64,000 nt of DNA from Diphasiastrum complanatum (taxonomy: Eukaryota; Streptophyta; Lycopodiopsida; Lycopodiales; Lycopodiaceae). The notes below the pieces were generated by a model. That model was given only the letters and a program-made list of their open reading frames with translations. It was not told the origin of the DNA and ran no database searches. Shown here piece after piece: positions 10,569-20,969 of the stretch. The stretch spans positions 56,048,386 through 56,112,385 of the forward strand of contig CM055099.1 of NCBI GenBank assembly GCA_029204225.1. Direction: 5' to 3'. The position numbers were made by a program, and so were the translations under genes. Each line of letters begins with the position of its first letter. Position 1 is the stretch's first letter.

Positions 10569-10925
10569 TGTAATAGATCCTAACACCATGTAGGGCAAAC
10601 ACTAACTGATCCACCCAACCTTGCCTACTCCCTAATATAGAGTAAGCCTCTCCTAGCCCAGTGTGAGGACTGGTAGCATGCAACTGCCAAGTGTCGGCCA
10701 CGTGTCACTGACATGGCCGACTGCACGTCGGGACCCAACTGGGGGCCCTGTCTTGCTAACAGGATCCCTAGACTATGTTAGGCCCGCCATGGCTATGGAC
10801 CGTGCTGGGGCACACTACTCAAACTGTCTTGCCCTGTTGGCCATGTACGCTAGACACGACCCTGACTGTGGTATCTGACCTATGTGTGTTCTCTAGGGTT
10901 CGGCACTGGTCACGAGCTCGTAACA
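10569..10925 (-). repeat. Gypsy 1 5' LTR
   Basis: 357 bp proposed from the primer-site junction (TGTAATAGATCC on the plus strand) to the TGTTACGAGCTCG terminus. The outer end is inferred from its match to the sequence after the polypurine tract at 4909. It is GC-rich compared with its surroundings. Confidence 0.65.
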
Positions 10926-10959
10926 TCCATCAGTCGTTTATCTGATTATCTAATTGTCT

Positions 10960-11115
10960 ATCACATTCGCACATATATTTCCACACACATAATTTAATCA
11001 TAATAAAACTGCTCTATTAGTACATAGATTAGATTCAAACATGATTAAAACGCTAATATTGGTGTGATTTATTCAATCTCTAATTGCGTTCTCTAAGGAA
11101 GAATTTGCAAAACCT
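10960..11115 (+). repeat. Remnant of a copia LTR (copy A)
   Basis: Shares 'CTGCTCTATTAGTACATAGA' and about 110 following bases with 13127-13240 in direct orientation. These bracket the plus-strand copia RT-RNase H at 11160-12182 and are read as the 3' part of its 5' LTR. Confidence 0.65.
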
Positions 11116-11159
11116 TTCTAATAGTTTCGTAGTACCTTTCCTACAAGAAGGACGAAGCA

Positions 11160-11510
11160 CTACGTTCCTTAGGCTTCGAACCTCTATTTGCTGAATCAAA
11201 TGTCTATATCAAGCATGTCCAAAATGAAATAATCATTCTAGTTGTTTCTGTTGATGACACACTTATCTTCTCAAGAAGAGATAAGTTAATTTCAGATGTC
11301 AAAAGAGATATTTCTGAAATATTTGAGATCGCTGACCTAAGAGAAGCTAAAATCTATCTAGGTTTGCAGATCGTGAGAGACTTTGAAGGTGGTAAGTTGT
11401 ATCTTCACTAACAAAAGTACGCTCAAAATATCATTGAAGACTTCAACATGCTTGAATGCAAAGGTGTGCATACTCCCATGATACCTGGAACAATACTGAG
11501 CAAGGTGGAT
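11160..11510 (+). pseudogene. Copia reverse transcriptase C-terminal part, plus strand
   Basis: Reads 'SLGFEPLFAESNVYIKHV', 'ILVVSVDDTLIFSRRD' (the catalytic YVDD box, here SVDD) and 'EIADLREAKIYLGLQIVRD', then a stop near 11410, then 'KYAQNIIEDFNMLECKGVHT'. The finger and palm N-terminal parts of RT, integrase, protease and gag are missing; the LTR remnant sits directly upstream. Element deleted and inactive. Confidence 0.82.
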
Positions 11511-11559
11511 TGTTCATAGACTCTCGAGGAAGAGGAACGAATGGCCAAAACATCCTATC

Positions 11560-12274
11560 GTAGGCTGATATAGCGTTTGCAGTATACAGGCTGAGCCAAT
11601 AGAACCCAGGATTGTTGTATTGGAAGTTAGCAAAGAGAGTACTACAATATCTCCAGGAAACGAAAGACTATGGACTGTGTTATTCAAAGGAAGCTGGTTT
11701 TCACATCGAATCTTACAGTGACGCAAGCTGGGCATCCATGAAGGATGATAGCAAAAGTATTTCAGGAGGTTGTACTCTAGTATTTGGCGCAGCCATACTC
11801 TAGATAAGCAAGAAGCAAACAACAGTAGCTCAATCTTCCTATGAAGCAAAATATGTAGCAGCAGCCAAGATGGCAAACGAGCTGATCTGAATCAAACAAA
11901 TGTTGATGAATCTATTTCTGAACTTATGTCTTGTTAATGATAACAGTTTAGCAATCTATCTTACGAAAGATCTTGTATTTCATTCAAAAACGAAGCACAT
12001 AGCTATCAAGTATCATGTAATTCGGGACTTAGTCGAGAAGAAGATACTGAAGACAATCTTCATACCCACAAAGAAAATGACAGTTGATACCTTTACGAAG
12101 CCACTCAGTAAAGCTTTGTTCGAGAAGCAGCGAAGAAGATTGGGGTTAATCCACTACCACCTTGAGAGGGAACAACTGATCAGACAGATCTCGATTCTAC
12201 TAACAAAGTGTGTAGTTTACTTGACAAAGGATGAGAAAGAAATGAACGCGAATTCAAAACATTTTTATTCGTAA
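11560..12274 (+). pseudogene. Copia RNase H, plus strand
   Basis: Continues from the RT: 'AKRVLQYLQETKDYGLCY', 'YSDASWASMKDDSKSISGG' (RNase H Asp), 'VAQSSYEAKYVAAAKMANEL', 'SLAIYLTKDLVFHSKTKHIA' and 'TVDTFTKPLSKALFEKQRRR'. Stops occur at about 11802 and 11887. The sequence is close to the copia element at 21.9-24.7 kb, so both belong to one family. Confidence 0.87.
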
Positions 12275-12330
12275 TCAACCTCGAAGGATTCACGAAATTT
12301 GTCTTGCCGTCAACTCAAAAGATTCGCGAA

Positions 12331-12872
12331 ACAGTTTCTTGTAGAAGCTCATGGTTTTTCTTGTTGAAGCTCAAAAGACATAGATTCCATCTCCTCATTC
12401 ATGGCTTGGATCCATTTTTCTTCTCTGAACATTCAATTGCTTTCTCGAATGTCTGTGGTTCACCACTGAATCCACAAAACTCTTATGATGTAGAAGCTGA
12501 ACTGCTTGGCACATATCTTGTTGGAGCTCTTCATTGTCTTGTCGACCTTCTAGGAGATCCTCCTGGAACTACAATGCTTTTGCTTGTATCTACTCTGCTA
12601 GGTCCAGAACCATTTCGGTTTACAGGTACTATAGCTTTTTCAAGCTCACCTCTCGCAAAACTATCGTGAACAGTTTGCGAAATAATCTGAATTTCTTCTT
12701 CAAGCCCAAAGATTGTCATCTTTTGCGAACAATTCGCGAAAGATGAAAAAGTCGCGAAGAGACAAGTGTCGCGAAGCACAAAGCTGAGATGAAGAGATGG
12801 ACTGTAGCGAATAATTCGCAAACAGAATTTATTTGACTCTGAAAACAAAGTGTCTATTTGAATATCAACCAT
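12331..12872 (-). pseudogene. Inverted copia fragment (integrase-RT linker)
   Basis: The minus strand encodes 'GPSRVDTSKSIVVPGGSPRR', stops, then sequence like 'EFCGFSGEPQTFEKAIECSE'. The same block is present at 22801-23060, also on the minus strand. Here it sits between a plus-strand RNase H and its likely plus-strand 3' LTR, so it is a foreign or rearranged piece. Confidence 0.78.
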
Positions 12873-12893
12873 CGTAAACGGTTAGATATCTAA

Positions 12894-13250
12894 TGTTACA
12901 ACATTAAAAGACCAAAAGACCTATCCTGTAGCAATATAAATACATGTGCACTACTCGTTGTAACTCACTCACTCAATCAGAGATACAACATCGAGATAAG
13001 ACAGCAAGAGATGTATATTGATGACTCAGATTTAGAGTTTTGAACAATTCGTTTTTGATTAATAGTTTCTTATTGTCTAAAGTTGTCTAAAGTTGTCTCT
13101 TATTTCTGCACACATATTCAATAAAGGCAAATACTGCTCTATTAGTACATAGATCAGATACAGACCCGATTGAAGACATTGATATTAGTTTGATTTATTC
13201 AAACTTTCATCGTGTTCTCTATGGAAGAATAATTACTATTTTCTCCTACA
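12894..13250 (+). repeat. Copia LTR (copy B) with TATA box
   Basis: Starts TGTTACAACATTAAAAG. It carries 'CAATATAAATACATG' near 12933 as a promoter-like TATA and ends near the CCTACA at 13245-13250. Its last 110 bp match copy A at 10960-11115. Confidence 0.6.
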
Positions 13251-13304
13251 TCGGTTGCCTCATGCAAATCTTTTCCTACATCGGTTGCCTCATGCAGATC
13301 TTTT
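13245..13304. repeat. 30-bp tandem duplication, two copies
   Basis: Unit CCTACATCGGTTGCCTCATG plus ten bases, repeated at 13245-13274 and 13275-13304 with one mismatch. It spans the LTR/RT junction. Confidence 0.85.
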
Positions 13305-13990
13305 TCTCCAAGTAGCCATTGACGAAGGCATTAGTGACATCAAGTTGATAAATGACCCAATTAGTAGTAGCAATAGATATGATCAATCTTATAGTTACTA
13401 GCTTAGCCACAAGAGCAAAAGTTTCATCATAACCTATGACTTTTGTTTGCAAAAAATATTTTGCCACAAATCTTTCTTTATACTTACTTATTGATCCATC
13501 TTTGCTATACTTCAATCTATATACCCACTTGCAACCGCGTGGCTTCTTTCCTTGAGGAAGATCAACAAGATCCCAAGTATGATTCTCCATGAGAGCATCA
13601 TGATCCACTTTCATGGCATCTATCCAACTTTGTCACTTACAAGCATATTCATAGCAAGTTGGTTCATCAAGCATTGAAGTTAAAAGAGTGTAAGAAGCGA
13701 ATGGTTGAGTGCCTTCCATTTGATCAACCTTTGCCAACATATGTGATCCTTGATAGTTCAGCCCTTGTTGGACCTTCAAGATCTTCATTACTTTGTTGCT
13801 CCTCCTCAATTCTAGCAATATCCTTGGCATCAAGATGATTAGTTTCAATTTCACTCACTTAGGATACATGTCCTTCATCAAAGAAAAGATCCCTAAACAC
13901 TTTTAGTCATGGGATTGAAGACTCTATATTCCTTGCTAGATTTACTATATCCAACAAAGATGCCAACAGAGAGTTAGAGTGAGTAGAATT
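13276..13990 (-). pseudogene. Copia integrase end and RT start, minus strand
   Basis: From about 13990 the minus strand gives 'GIFVGYSKSSKEYRVFNPMT' (end of copia integrase), a linker, then 'HDALMENHTWDLVDLPQGKK', 'CKWVYRLKYSKDGSISKYKE' and 'YQLDVTNAFVNGYLEKKI'. These are the first motifs of copia RT (normally QMDVKNAFLNG). It stops there, before the catalytic YVDD. Frame breaks occur around 13635 and 13860. Confidence 0.83.
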
Positions 13991-14905
13991 GATTTGTAAC
14001 AAATAGTCATTGATTCATTCAAACCAGATTCTAGGTACCTGCTTGAGCCCATAAAGAGCTTTGTGAATCTTACAAACTTGATTTTCAAGACTTTGGCAGT
14101 GTAGCTTTTAGGTTGTTGCAGATATCTTCATGGATGAAACCATTCAGAAATGTAGTTTGTACATCCACCAGATGTTCTTCAAGGTCTTCTGCTACTACAA
14201 TTGCCAACAAGATTCAAATAGATGCAAGTTTGATAATAGGACTAAAGGTCTTTATATATCTTGCCAGTAGCCTTTGGCTATGGTCTCGACTTTCATTTTG
14301 AAATATCAATGACCTTCTTTTTGGTTGGTGGGACAAGAGTCCAGGTCTGGTTCTTGATTTGTGAATTGTATGTGAAGAAATTGTACGTGTGAGTAATGTT
14401 GTTGTATGTTTGTTGTGCAACTGGAACAATAAATTAACTTACATAAGTGTTTTTGAAAAGTTCTTATTGAGTTTACATCTTCTCTGTGTAGTAGATGAAA
14501 TACTACATTGTTAATGATGCTAGATGTGCTCTCCAAAATAGCTAAAGATCAAAGGGCATAATTAGATCTTTGTGATATTGGTAGTCGATACTTCGACATT
14601 GGAACCAAAAATAAATCCATGTTTCTTTATTTTGAGATCATGAAATTTGTCTTCTAGGAGGACTACATCTCTGCTAATAAGTGTCTTACTAGATTCTAGA
14701 TCAAAGTCCTTGTAGGCCTTATGATCTGACAGATATCCAAGAAATATGGCCTTGGTACTAGTTGGTCAAATTTCTTCCTTATATTCAATAATATTTGAGC
14801 ATAGCATACACATCCTAAGACTCGTAGGTGATCTGTAGATGGCTTTGTACCTGACCAAATCTCCTCGGGGGTTTTGTTGAATGTAACATCTTGGTAAATC
14901 TCACA
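13991..14905 (-). pseudogene. Second copia fragment (integrase end to mid RT), minus strand
   Basis: The minus strand gives 'FNKTPEEIWSGTKPSTDHLR' and 'VLGCVCYAQILLNIRKKFDQ' (integrase C-terminal block, 14700-14900), 'NQTWTLVPPTKKKVID' (RT entry, about 14310-14360) and 'QVCKIHKALYGLKQVPRIWF' (RT, about 14010-14070). The RT part differs from the fragment just left of it, so two copia copies are joined head to tail. Many stops. Confidence 0.78.
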
Positions 14906-14907
14906 TA

Positions 14908-14918
14908 TCGTGTGTGTG

Positions 14919-14967
<49 letters not shown>
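14908..14967. repeat. (GT)n(GA)n compound microsatellite
   Basis: About 20 GT units with one C interruption, followed by 9 GA units. It cuts into the end of the copia integrase fragment. Confidence 0.95.
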
Positions 14968-14981
14968 GCAAGAGATGCGAG

Positions 14982-15164
14982 ATATGCGAGATCGTGAAGG
15001 TCCCGAAGGTCTCTCAACACACACATCTCGCTGAGAGATAAAGAGAGAGAGATGACAGAGAGAGGCCATCTCACATATCTTGCACATTTGTCATCCCTCT
15101 ACAGGATGTGTGAGATATGCGATATGTGTATTGAGAGACCTTCGGGACTCGCAACCTCGCATAT
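14982..15164. repeat. Foldback with about 48-bp arms
   Basis: Arm 14982-15031 and arm 15119-15164 are reverse complements with few mismatches; the core shared by both is CCCGAAGGTCTCTCAA and its complement. The 87-bp loop contains GA-rich sequence. Words such as CTCGCATATCTC recur from here to 15240 and again at 15640-15690. Confidence 0.8.
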
Positions 15165-15239
15165 CTGCCATATCTTGCACATCTCATGTCTGGCACATCT
15201 CGCATATCTCACTTGTTGGCAACATCTCGCATTTTTCGA

Positions 15240-15640
15240 AGTGTGTGTTCATATGAATCTTGGCTTTTTAAAAGAAATATAGGCTTAATTTGCAAGCTTC
15301 ATTCTTTGGTATGATGCATAATCTAAAGTCGAAACTTTAGATTTTCTGTTATTATAAGTGTCATATTACCTATTTGACGTTTGTCACATACTTGTATCAA
15401 TATCAAAAGTTTGTGCATTGTCCTATGCTCTATTATCTAATGATATTTTTGGTTGTGTTGTGATAAAGTCAAAAACTATCATAACAATATGCTAGAAGAC
15501 GATGTGTCTCAACTATGCGCGTTTGAGCATCATTTCTTACTTAAATCATTTTTGAATGCAATCCTCTTTTTTTCTTTTCTTTCTTTTTCGGTAAGTTTGA
15601 CAGATGCCTTTGAGCTTGATTGCACAGATGCAAGGCACAT
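15240..15640. other. No gene seen
   Basis: AT-rich sequence between two clusters of the CTCGCATATCTC word. No coding frame recognised. Confidence 0.5.
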
Positions 15641-15702
15641 CTCGCTTCTCACATCTCGCATCTTGCGACCTCGCATATCTCACATAGTTTGCACATCTTC
15701 TA

Positions 15703-15849
<147 letters not shown>

Positions 15850-15998
15850 TGAAGGTTAGAGTGACCATTCAGACACAATAAATATAATTGTAAATAAAAC
15901 AATATAAATTTATATTTTCTTTTAAATTAGACAATGTGGATTTTTCTCCATTCAAAGATATCTAAAATGCCTAAGGGCTGGTCTTGGTAAACAGTGTG

Positions 15999-16042
15999 TT
16001 TTTTTTTTTTTTGGACGGGGGGGGGGGGGGGGGGGGGGGGGG
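15999..16042. repeat. T14 followed by G26 homopolymers
   Basis: Fourteen T (15999-16012), then GGAC, then 26 uninterrupted G (16017-16042). It may form a G-quadruplex or mark an assembly or sequencing problem. Confidence 0.95.
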
Positions 16043-16553
16043 TGGCTAAGGTTAAAGGCATTTCATTTCAAGAAAAAGTAGGACATTAACACCCTATTTT
16101 ATAGCTTCTTAAAATGGCGTTCTAGAAAAAGACAGTGAACGTCACCAGAATACTGACACTTGATAGTCAAGAACATAAACACGGCAAATACCCATATATG
16201 CATTTTAACATGAAACTGAGAACTTTCGGCTAAGAAGATTCCAATCGATTTAAACAGCTTTCCAAAGATTCAAACTGAGCAGTTCTTTCCAAAGAGATGT
16301 TAATAGAATTAATTGTTACTAATACTGATAGGATATAGGGGAGCGTACTTGCTTACAGTAGACTGAAAAGAGTCTTAGCTTGTCTAAACTCCAGCTTATG
16401 ATCTCATTGGTTGTAAGATAGCTTTATTGAACTTCATATTTGCCTGTTTGTGTGATCAACTTGACTACACTTTTAGCAAGCTTTAGCTTCCTAAAGAGTC
16501 TTCCCCATTGCAATGCTTGCATATCAGCACTATGAGATCAAATAAGTTACTCA
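16043..16553. other. No gene seen
   Basis: AT-rich single-copy-looking sequence; no frame or repeat recognised. Confidence 0.4.
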
Positions 16554-16754
16554 ATGACTGTTGATTTGCTGCAACTTATGGCTTCTATTTTCATTCTATT
16601 TTCAGTCTCCTGGCTAGATCATGTGGTCTGCAACAGAGCCTTTGTAGCTCCAAGGGACCGTCCGAGATTGGAATACCTACCCGACAGCAAACGTACAGAC
16701 GTTGCACGTGGAAATTACGTCTCCAGCGCAAGCAGCTTTAAACCCTCCAAATAA
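16554..16754 (+). CDS. Hypothetical 66-residue ORF with a hydrophobic N-terminus
   Basis: Starts ATG at 16554 and ends TAA at 16752-16754. Residues 4-26 are hydrophobic (LLQLMASIFILFSVSW) like a signal peptide or membrane segment, with Cys26 at the end. The rest is basic and polar ('RPRLEYLPDSKR', 'SSASSFKPSK'). Local GC is higher than in the neighbouring DNA. It matches no peptide family I know; a small secreted peptide precursor is possible, a chance ORF is as likely. No promoter or splice sites were identified. Confidence 0.2.
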   Translation: MTVDLLQLMASIFILFSVSWLDHVVCNRAFVAPRDRPRLEYLPDSKRTDVARGNYVSSASSFKPSK

Positions 16755-17662
16755 CTCCACCACTATGAAAGATTCCAGCACTCAGATCCACATAATATCG
16801 AAGAAACATGGCAAGAAGTTTGTCCCACCTATGTCACCATGAAGAATATATTTTGAAGTTTGAAAAAAAAAATATTGAATAGATTCAAATTGACTGGAAA
16901 ATGTGGTTGTTTATGTACTATTCACAAACTTGCAAACTGAAAAATTTCACCTACACTTAGATCCTACGCCTTGGATACTAGTGGCAGAAAGAAATCCAAG
17001 CCCTTATGCTTGAAGATTTACAAAGAAAAAACTTACAGGGACCATGAAGATAATTCGCACCCTGTAGGCAGAAATGGCTGTATAATAGTTTTGTGTTCAA
17101 TCGTTGATTCTGTTGTTGTGACATCTACTGGAAGCTCGCATTTAAAGGGCCCAATATATTATGTAGATGGATATTACTACCTCATCATTCTTGGTAAACC
17201 TCATCATTCTTGTTTCAGTGATATGACTTCTTTAAAAAAAATATTCAAAACTCTAAATATTGCTTTTTGGTATTATTAACTTGTGGGATCACAAGAATTC
17301 AAACTCGGGGTGCGTGAGCCACTAAGGCACAATATGCCAACTCACAACCACCACCTGTAGGAAAATATTCCAAATTAATGGATATAGATAGCAATATCAA
17401 TTTCATTTGATAAAGATGAGTAATGCACTGTTTTGCAAGTAAACTAATTTGCTGACCTAAGCAATAGAGATATATTCACATGTTCCTTCGAATCCAAATT
17501 GTGAAGACATGTGCTTCAAACCTCTCAAAGCCCCTTTTAGTGGTTCACAATATAGTTTTGACTTTGACGTTTTAATTTTTCATAATTTTGACCTTCTAGA
17601 GACTCAATGATTAAATACACATCTTTAACAGTAGATTCGATTTGTTTCTATACAAATACTAG
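16755..17662. other. No gene seen
   Basis: AT-rich. The open stretch near 16971-17279 has no ATG start and no family similarity. Confidence 0.4.
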
Positions 17663-17982
17663 AGTGATGCCATTGTCGTCTACAGTCACTGCAAGCTTGC
17701 AGCAGTAACTGGTAGAAATTAGATTAAATTCAATCACTTATTTAGTCTCATTAATCCTTAGATTAATGAGGACTCCGGAATGTTATTTAGTCTCATTAAT
17801 CCTTAGATTAATGAGGACTCCGGAATGTTATTTTCTCATCTTTCATTAATAAAGCAGGAATGTTACTGAGGAGGAGGCAATGGACTATATTCAGCAGGCC
17901 GAAGGGAATGAGACTACAGAGGTCGGCAGTTGGATCTGGATCTTGGAATATGGTATTGGATCTCAGACCGTCCTACTCAATG
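17663..17982 (+). repeat. Dispersed repeat, copy 1 (upstream of the PR-10-like gene)
   Basis: Shares blocks with 63810-64000 in the same orientation: TGCCATTGTC.TCTACA, GCAAGCTTGCAG, GGTAGAAAT, CAATCACTTA, AGTCTCATT, and the long block GGATCTGGATCTTGGAA...TCTC.GACC.TCCTA.TCAATG. This copy carries an extra 45-bp duplication and about 70 bp not present in the other. Nature unknown. Confidence 0.85.
17741..17830. repeat. 45-bp tandem duplication, each unit containing a perfect palindrome
   Basis: Identical units at 17741-17785 and 17786-17830. Each holds CTCATTAATC / GATTAATGAG, a perfect 10-bp inverted repeat with a 4-base CTTA loop. Confidence 0.95.
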
Positions 17983-18297
17983 GCACGAGCTACGCAGCTT
18001 CCATGTGAGCTAATATAGTGAACAGACACTAGGGGCCGGAGCGAAACAGTCTTCTAAGGAAAAATATCTAAAAAAAAACAAGTGAAATAGTAATACAAGA
18101 CAGTACGCAGTGGACAGAAGTAAGCGTCAATGAAGTATCCTATCCAGCTTTGGGTCCACTAGATTGGACTCATGCCGTAGACTGTTGAAAAGACTAGACA
18201 TTTGCATGCACATTGATGGGCTGTTCCCGGTTGACGCAGCCAGTAGCTCTAGAAGTGGTTAGGGACGCTTCTTCACCGCAAAACTTGGCAATTCGGG

Positions 18298-18304
18298 TAT
18301 AAAA
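18298..18304 (+). promoter_or_regulatory. TATA box of the PR-10-like gene
   Basis: TATAAAA, 313 bp upstream of the start codon, placing transcription start near 18330 with a leader of about 280 bp. No intron signal is obvious in the leader. Confidence 0.6.
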
Positions 18305-18610
18305 GATAACGATTTTCTTCATGTTGTGCACAGCATTTCTGTGTTACAATCTCATATAGATATTCTACAGCGGGCTCGTGTCTGAATTGCCAAGGTTTTT
18401 TTGTTTTAGATACGCACTAAGGAAACTAGCTTATAGTTTCATCAATTTTCAGTGCAATTTCGAAGCGTTTTGTTTTCGTTGTGTTTTCTCGTTGCAAGTA
18501 ACTAGGCAAGAAGAAGAACATGACTGCTGACATTCACTTTGTTTGGGCGATGCAGAATTCTCCGTGCTACCAATAAACTCTTTTGAATTTCGTGTCGAAG
18601 TTCTATTGAA

Positions 18611-19242
18611 ATGGCTACTGGTAAAGATTCAACCCGGATCGAACTTCAGGTGCCGTTAAAGCGTGTGTGGGCGGCATTTAGGGATCCAAACCTCCTCACA
18701 AATGCACTTCCTGGATTTATCGAATCTGTCGAAATTCTGGAAGGAGATGGCGCATCTACTGGCAGCATCAGGAAACTAAATCTCAGTGCTGGTATAGCTC
18801 CGCGTGAACAAACTGTTTTATATTTATAAATCAATCTTGTTGGTAGATGCAGCATACAGTTAAGCCAGCTGCTTCTAATTCTGAATACAGAGATATAACT
18901 AGAAAACCAAGTTGCAAACTCCTAACCACAGAATATTCGTGATGCATTACAGCCGTTCCCCATAGTAGGTTCTTGAAGGAGAAAATTGTGACTGCTGATT
19001 CTGAGACCCACACCTTCGTTACTGTGGTTTTGGAGGGTGGATCAATCGGCATCGATTACAGCTCCACTAAAGCTATCTTCAAATTCTCAGAAGGTCCAGG
19101 CGACAGCACAATCTTGGACTGGGAATTCGAGTATGTGGCGATAGTAGCAGATCCACCAGTGGCACACGCAAAAGAGGGAGCTACTCGCACATTAAAAGCT
19201 ATTGAGCAATATCTTATTTCTAACAGTGAGCTGTATGCTTGA
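18611..19242 (+). CDS. Bet v 1 / PR-10 family protein, two exons
   Basis: Exon 1 is 18611-18791, intron 18792-18952 (GT..AG, 161 bp), exon 2 18953-19242; the joined frame gives 156 residues, the usual length. The intron falls in codon 61 in phase 1, as in Bet v 1-type genes at about codon 62. Seen in sequence: the glycine-rich loop 'EGDGASTGSIRK' (about 47-58), the strand block 'FLKEKIVTADSETHTFV', and the C-terminal helix 'ATRTLKAIEQYLISNS'. Family members bind hydrophobic ligands in a large cavity; several are stress-induced or act in alkaloid synthesis. No signal peptide, so cytosolic. The exon 2 acceptor was chosen because it alone keeps frame and family length. The ligand cannot be predicted. 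The gene looks intact. Confidence 0.88.
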
Positions 19243-19565
19243 ATACAGTGATTCCTCGTTATCATCAACTAGCAATTGTTCGCTGCATAGCTTATGAAGT
19301 TCATATCCGCAGTGGGAGTATTCCTCTATGGAAGTATGAGCAAATATTGCGAATAATAATAGTCAGAGTGCAAGTAAAATGTCGAAAAACTTCGTATGCA
19401 TTGGAATTTGTTTTTGAGTTTACATGTTAGTAGCTGAGTTTGTTCAAGAGGGAAGCTATTGGGTAGTAGCTCTAAGTTAGCGATTGTCTCACCCAAATGA
19501 GTACTCCTTCAATCCGAGATCCTGATGAGGGGATTCTTATGCATGTGTATTAGTAACTTGCCACA

Positions 19566-19571
19566 AATAAA
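19566..19571 (+). terminator. Poly(A) signal AATAAA of the PR-10-like gene
   Basis: 324 bp downstream of the stop codon, same strand; no better candidate lies closer. Confidence 0.45.
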
Positions 19572-19599
19572 AGTTGTACTTGAGAGTGCTTGAAGGATA

Positions 19600-20965
19600 A
19601 TGCATATCTAGTCTTTTTGGTTATATACATCTTTGTCTTATAATTATTATGGTTGTAGTGTCTTATAGTGTAATAGATATTTCATGAATATAGTTAAGCC
19701 TAGTTCATGATGATTATGATGTTGTGGATTATATGTTTTTTCATAGAAAATTTCTTCATTTTGTCTAGCATATTGCAGTCAAACTCATGACCTCAAAGAG
19801 ACGTGAGACAAGAAAAGACTTTTAACACCTTTTTGCCTTTGCATAAGGCAATAATATGTAAAGTCAACATTAATGTAGATGTCTTAAACCATAAGGATAT
19901 GTGTGCACAAAAGGCATTGTCACATTGCCGAGTCCTTTAATTTCACCTCTATATGCAAGCCATAAATTCTAAAGATTCATGCTCCTCTCCTTTTCTTGCA
20001 TGCATGCCCACACATTAGATGCATCCTCATATGCAAGTCATAAATAGCAAAAAGTTTGAAAAGTTCATGTCCCTCTCTTTTTCTTGCTGCATCCCTAGGC
20101 TCTCAACTTGCATGACACACAACCAGCCAAACATAGCCTCCAATTTGGCTCCACGGCACTAAAACCATAAAAATAACCTATCACGAAGTCACCCTCATTC
20201 CACTCACTGAAATGGTAATAAAACATCTCTAAAATGCATTTCTCCCTACTCAGTGTTGACACTATCAATCAGCTCTGTGCAGCATTTTTTAGAGAATTCC
20301 GCTTTGTCCCAAGAATGGCCAAAATAGATGCCCTCTAGCCAAAGTTAGTCCCAAAACCAATATCCTTGCAACATGAACTAGAACTTCATATTGAAGATTT
20401 TTAATGAAAGAGAGCATTTTACACCCTTCAGGTCCAATGTTCCATTTTAAAATGAAAAATTTCAATGAAGATGAAGGCCTTTGTGTCTTTCATATTCATA
20501 TCCCTTTTCAACTCAATCCAATGGCTAATTCAGATCTCATGGCCTATGCGTTTCTTCATCCAAGCCATTATCAACCATTGATCAATTCAAAACCTGATTT
20601 GATGGCCCTGCGCCCATCTACACATTGAATCTAGTTCATTTGGCTAGTACCCACTTTAGATTGCAAAGTGTTTCTCGGGTAAGGGCGCCACAAGGCCCTC
20701 TCTGTCGTAAAACGGTGGTCGTGAGCGCATCAGCGGAGGCTCGGTTGCTCAGAGTGTAGGCTTGTAGAAATGAAATGCAACAGTTAGCAGCATAAATATT
20801 CAAGTAGAAGAATTCATACAGTTTGCGCAAATAAACTACGCAGTGGTGAGACAAAAATTGCACTCTGATAAAAATCAACAATGAGTACAATGGCTTGGAG
20901 TAATAGCTTTAGCTTGCTGAGCGTGATAACGCTGGCTACAGATGACTCTGATTGAAAGAGAAATT
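19600..20965. other. No gene seen
   Basis: AT-rich. An imperfect duplication around TATGCAAG.CATAAAT...TTTTCTTGC lies at about 19951-20000 and 20030-20090. The open frame at 20404-20628 has no support. Confidence 0.45.
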
Positions 20966-20969
20966 AAAA

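Larger units (their letters stand above)
4908..10925 (-). mobile_element. Ty3/gypsy chromovirus 1, decayed
   Basis: Domains occur in chromovirus order on the minus strand: 5' LTR, Met primer site, leader, gag with zinc knuckle, protease, reverse transcriptase, RNase H, integrase, chromodomain, polypurine tract. The polyprotein is broken into many frames by stops and frameshifts, so it is inactive. The body is almost colinear; losses are small indels rather than large deletions. The element lies immediately right of the deleted copia element. Confidence 0.9.

Noticed and set aside
16971-17279. 102-codon open frame with hydrophobic stretch
   Set aside because: No ATG at its start, no homology, and composition equals the surrounding AT-rich DNA.
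18792-18829. Exon 1 of the PR-10-like gene read through to the stop at 18827
   Set aside because: Would give a 72-residue protein lacking half the fold; splicing at 18792/18952 gives full length and the family's intron position.
20404-20628. 74-codon ORF on the plus strand
   Set aside because: No family similarity, no promoter or conserved context; chance length in AT-rich DNA.
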